Source: Bacteroidia bacterium (GTDB taxonomy: Bacteria > Bacteroidota > Bacteroidia > Bacteroidales > UBA5342). Taken from it: a stretch of DNA of 9,391 bases. The stretch lies in assembly GCA_030433225.1 (NCBI GenBank), contig JAUIMD010000049.1, positions 1 through 9,391 of the forward strand, in the 5' to 3' direction. Below the pieces are notes generated by a model. That model saw only the letters and a list, made by a program, of their open reading frames with translations, made no database searches and was not told the DNA's origin. Below are positions 7,391 through 9,391 of this stretch, piece by piece. The translations under genes and the position numbers were made by a program. Position 1 is the stretch's first letter, and each line of letters opens with the position of its first letter.

Positions 7391-9057
7391 AAAGTATACG
7401 ACATATCATTTGCGTGTGGTGCAGTTTTCTGCTGGCAGGGCATGCACTTGCTGCCAATGCTACTGAAAAAGTTTTGTTTACCACCGATCGCAGCCTTTAC
7501 CTGAGTGGAGAAACCGTGCATTTTTCGGCAGTATTGCAGCAGGATATGTTCAGCAACGCAACGGGTAGCAACCTGGTGTATGCCGAAGTGCTCAATCAAA
7601 AAAGTGAGCGCGTGGCAGGAAGCAAATTTTTGTTAGAGAATGGCCAATGTGCCGGAAGTCTTTCATTGGATAAAAACCTGGTGAGCGGACATTACTACCT
7701 GCGGGTATATACCAATGTAATGAAAAATAACCCGGACCTCTTTTCCTACCAAATATTGAGCATTATAAACCGGATGGAGACTGTGTTTATGGAGGACAAA
7801 GAAACGGTGTTAGGGAGAGGGGGAGCGGCAGAGCCTCATAGTGCCGGACAGAGTAATGCCCCTTATCCTGTGGTAAGTAAGGAGGCCTTTGCCGCCAGGG
7901 AAACGGTGGAAATAAGCCTTGAAAACTGGACCCGTCACGCGAACCTTGCCTTGGTGAGCCTGGCAGTGGTTCCTGCAAAAAGCAGCGCATTATACCCCTT
8001 ACCTGCTGCGGATTCAACCACAATCCCATTAAAAAGCAACCGGTTTGTAACCGAGCATAAAGGCTTAAGTGTTTCGGGGGTGGTTGCTGATTCGTTAGAG
8101 CGGCCCATGAAAAATGTGCTGGTCAATCTTACGGTGTTAAGCAATCCGGTACAGGTGGTGTCACAGTATTCAACAGAAAACGGACACTTTTACCTGCAAA
8201 TTCCTCCGGGCTATGGAAATGCGGAATTGTTTATTTCTGCACAGGCGGGGAATGGCATACAGCCGGTTTTGCATGTAAACAGCGATTTTAGCCTGTCGTC
8301 ATTGCCGTTTGAGCCGCTACCTTTTTACCTGGACAGTGCGCAACAGGCGCTGGCAAATGAAATGGCCTTAAACCAGCAACTGGCTGAAATTTTTCATCCG
8401 GTGCCGCAGAAACCTGAGCAGGAGAAAAAGCGCACTGCCGATTTTTACGGAAATGCGGATAACCGGATAGTGGCCGACGATTACATTCTGTTGCCGCATT
8501 TTGTAGATTATGTAAAGGAGTTGCTGCCCAATGTAATGGTGCAACAATCCAAAGGAAACAGAGAAATGGTCATTGTAGGCCCCAACCATCAAAAAAATAT
8601 ACATCCGCCACTGGTGATTATTGATGGTCTTGTTTTGTCGGATTATAGTGCGTTGTGGACCATTTCCACCAAAAAAATTAAAGCCATTGAAACGGTGCAC
8701 GCAGAGTTTGTGCATGGCGATATGACGTACGGTGGTATACTGCATGTAAAAACAAAAAATAAAGATTTTGGCGGTATTGCGTTACCCGCCAACGGAATTT
8801 TCTTTGATTATGCCTTGCTCAGTTCAAGGTTGCCAGTGACCTCAGCCAAGCTTCCTTTACAAGCACACATGCCCGATGCCCGCAATACCCTGTTGTGGAT
8901 TCCGGATGTGAAAAGCATACGAACAAACGGCACACCACACATTGAATTTACCACAGGCGACCAGTACGGTACTTACTGGATTGTGCTGGAAGGTTACGAC
9001 TTAAACGGTACCCCATTTGGGGCGCGTACTTCGTTTGAAGTGACTAACGTTAAATAG
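7387..9057 (+). CDS. Exported protein with MG2-like, CarboxypepD_reg-like and TonB-plug-like domains
   Basis: The 556-residue product begins with a signal peptide (MKSIRHIICVWCSFLLAGHALA). Residues about 28-128 form an MG2-like domain of the alpha-2-macroglobulin type (FTTDRSLYLSGETVHFSAVL, then SGHYYLRVYTN). A Gly/Ala/Pro/Ser-rich linker (about 142-162) is followed by a second beta-domain, a CarboxypepD_reg-like domain at about 227-300 (GVVADSLERPMKNVLV), and a segment at about 400-458 like the second half of a TonB receptor plug (PLVIIDGLVL, YGGILHVKTK). A beta-rich C-terminal domain ends at 556. There is no beta-barrel, so this is not a transporter. The ATG at 7387 overlaps the DUF4249 stop (ATGA, 7387-7390); a TTG six bases upstream is less likely. 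Position suggests an accessory of the same envelope complex, perhaps binding receptor or ligand. No thioester motif (CGEQ) of true macroglobulins is present. Function is unknown. Confidence 0.88.
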   Translation: MKSIRHIICVWCSFLLAGHALAANATEKVLFTTDRSLYLSGETVHFSAVLQQDMFSNATGSNLVYAEVLNQKSERVAGSKFLLENGQCAGSLSLDKNLVSGHYYLRVYTNVMKNNPDLFSYQILSIINRMETVFMEDKETVLGRGGAAEPHSAGQSNAPYPVVSKEAFAARETVEISLENWTRHANLALVSLAVVPAKSSALYPLPAADSTTIPLKSNRFVTEHKGLSVSGVVADSLERPMKNVLVNLTVLSNPVQVVSQYSTENGHFYLQIPPGYGNAELFISAQAGNGIQPVLHVNSDFSLSSLPFEPLPFYLDSAQQALANEMALNQQLAEIFHPVPQKPEQEKKRTADFYGNADNRIVADDYILLPHFVDYVKELLPNVMVQQSKGNREMVIVGPNHQKNIHPPLVIIDGLVLSDYSALWTISTKKIKAIETVHAEFVHGDMTYGGILHVKTKNKDFGGIALPANGIFFDYALLSSRLPVTSAKLPLQAHMPDARNTLLWIPDVKSIRTNGTPHIEFTTGDQYGTYWIVLEGYDLNGTPFGARTSFEVTNVK

Positions 9058-9185
9058 GTATATTACCGGTACTTGAACAATATGTAATATACATGTGTAT
9101 TTAGGCGGGTTTTGGAATGCTTTCAGGTAAACTTTACTATTTTTGTTTCTTACATTTATACTACGGTTCACCAAACTACAAAGGC
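9058..9185 (+). other. Intergenic region after the operon
   Basis: This 128-base AT-rich stretch separates the four-gene operon from the next gene. It contains only very short palindromes (for example TACCGGTA at 9064-9071 and ATGTA/TACAT at 9082-9094), and no convincing hairpin plus T-run, so the operon's terminator is not evident. Its right half carries the promoter described separately. Confidence 0.6.
9111..9145 (+). promoter_or_regulatory. Putative promoter of the gene starting at 9186
   Basis: TATTTTTG at 9138-9145 matches the -7 consensus TAnnTTTG exactly. TTTG at 9111-9114 lies 23 bases upstream, at the long end of spacings accepted for Bacteroidota promoters. Transcription would start near 9152, giving a leader of about 34 bases before the ATG at 9186. 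The presence of a good promoter supports the view that a real gene begins here, although its coding part appears cut off. Confidence 0.5.
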
Positions 9186-9391
9186 ATGACAAAATTTTTC
9201 ATCACCGTGTTGCTGTTTCTCGTGGGAGTTGTTGAGGCAACAGCACAAACAACAAAGACTTCGACATATTCTGCAAGTGCAAAAAAGGCAAATCTCATTC
9301 CTGTATATTCTGTATGGTAACCAGAAACCAGTTCTGATTCTGCTTCAGGTAGATCAAATGGCGCTCTATTTGTTTCGGCCAGAAGCCCCAC
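9176..9391 (-). pseudogene. nuoH: Fragment of NADH-quinone oxidoreductase subunit H, truncated at its 3' side by a junction
   Basis: Translated from 9391 leftwards, the first 52-54 codons give a strongly conserved stretch of NuoH, the membrane subunit of respiratory complex I that helps form the quinone site: AETNRAPFDLPEAESEL, then HTEYTGMRFAFF and AEYVEVFVVCAVAS. This is the acidic quinone-pocket loop plus the next membrane helix. In an intact NuoH a TLFLGGW-like motif and two further helices, about 65-90 residues, should follow. Here homology stops near base 9230, and the frame ends at a TAG at 9176-9178 after 18 unrelated codons. The 5' part of the gene lies beyond the window. Both arginines use AGA, and Leu CTA and Ala GCA occur, a usage that seems unlike the CGN-rich genes to the left, though the sample is small. 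The lost C-terminus would make the product inactive, so this is either a broken gene or a chimeric join. Confidence 0.8.
9186..9320 (+). CDS. Start of an exported protein, apparently cut short (44 codons)
   Basis: The ATG at 9186 opens a frame whose first 20 or so residues are a textbook signal peptide, MTKFFITVLLFLVGVVEATA, with cleavage likely at ATA|QTT or ATAQ|TTK as is common in Bacteroidota. A promoter-like sequence precedes it. The frame then runs only to a TAA at 9318-9320, and its last 25-30 codons lie antisense to a clear NuoH coding fragment, so they are probably not native sequence. The simplest reading is that the 5' end of a secreted-protein gene is joined to foreign or rearranged DNA somewhere near 9225-9245. 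A real 44-residue secreted peptide cannot be excluded but is less likely. The original protein cannot be identified from the signal peptide alone. Confidence 0.45.
   Translation: MTKFFITVLLFLVGVVEATAQTTKTSTYSASAKKANLIPVYSVW

Noticed and set aside
7805..7830. G-rich run in the MG2/plug gene as a possible G-quadruplex or recombination signal
   Set aside because: Only two clear runs of three or more G; it simply encodes the Gly/Ala-rich linker between domains.
8368..8745. 125-codon open frame on the - strand
   Set aside because: Antisense to the plug-like segment of the MG2 protein, no export signal or family motif.
9011..9022. CCCCATTTGGGG hairpin near the end of the MG2/plug gene as a possible terminator
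   Set aside because: It lies inside the coding region, has only a 4-bp stem and no following T-run.
1..9391. CRISPR arrays, tRNA or rRNA genes, insertion sequences, defence genes
   Set aside because: No regularly spaced direct repeats, RNA-gene signatures, transposase motifs or terminal repeats were seen on either strand.

Overview
The window looks like chromosomal DNA from a member of the Bacteroidota. The evidence is a family S46 dipeptidyl-peptidase, a TonB-dependent receptor carrying STN and carboxypeptidase-regulatory-like domains, a DUF4249-type lipoprotein, an MG2/plug-like protein, and promoters of the TAnnTTTG type used by this phylum. Genus cannot be read from the sequence.

Layout, left to right. 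(1) Bases 1-314 hold the C-terminal part of a TlpA/AhpC-TSA-like thiol-disulfide oxidoreductase on the + strand, entered at its WCGPC active site. (2) A perfect 22-bp hairpin at 325-372 separates it from a convergent gene and can terminate both. (3) Bases 387-2528, - strand, encode a complete exported S46 peptidase with the residue typical of the DPP7 subtype. (4) The divergent region 2529-2788 carries a promoter for each side and a 9-bp inverted repeat over the + strand promoter. (5) Bases 2789-9057, + strand, hold four overlapping genes: a secreted protein of unknown function, an STN-type TonB-dependent receptor, a DUF4249 lipoprotein, and an exported protein with an MG2-like domain, a CarboxypepD_reg-like domain and a TonB-plug-like segment. 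The junctions overlap by 4, 14 and 4 bases, so the genes are almost certainly co-transcribed and probably translationally coupled. (6) At 9058-9185 a short intergenic region carries a promoter for a further exported protein starting at 9186.

The four-gene block reads as a cell-envelope module: an outer-membrane transporter, a surface or periplasmic lipoprotein partner, and two exported accessory proteins. The substrate is unknown. The divergent peptidase makes peptides a reasonable but unproven guess.

The oddest place is the right edge. From 9391 back to about 9230 the - strand encodes an unmistakable piece of NuoH (respiratory complex I subunit H, quinone-site loop), cut off before its last membrane helices. 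On the + strand the same place holds the fresh start of a signal-peptide gene that stops after 44 codons. Two unrelated genes meet head-on inside their coding regions, so this is either a real rearrangement or, more likely, an assembly or cloning chimera. Anything annotated to the right of about 9225 should be treated with caution.
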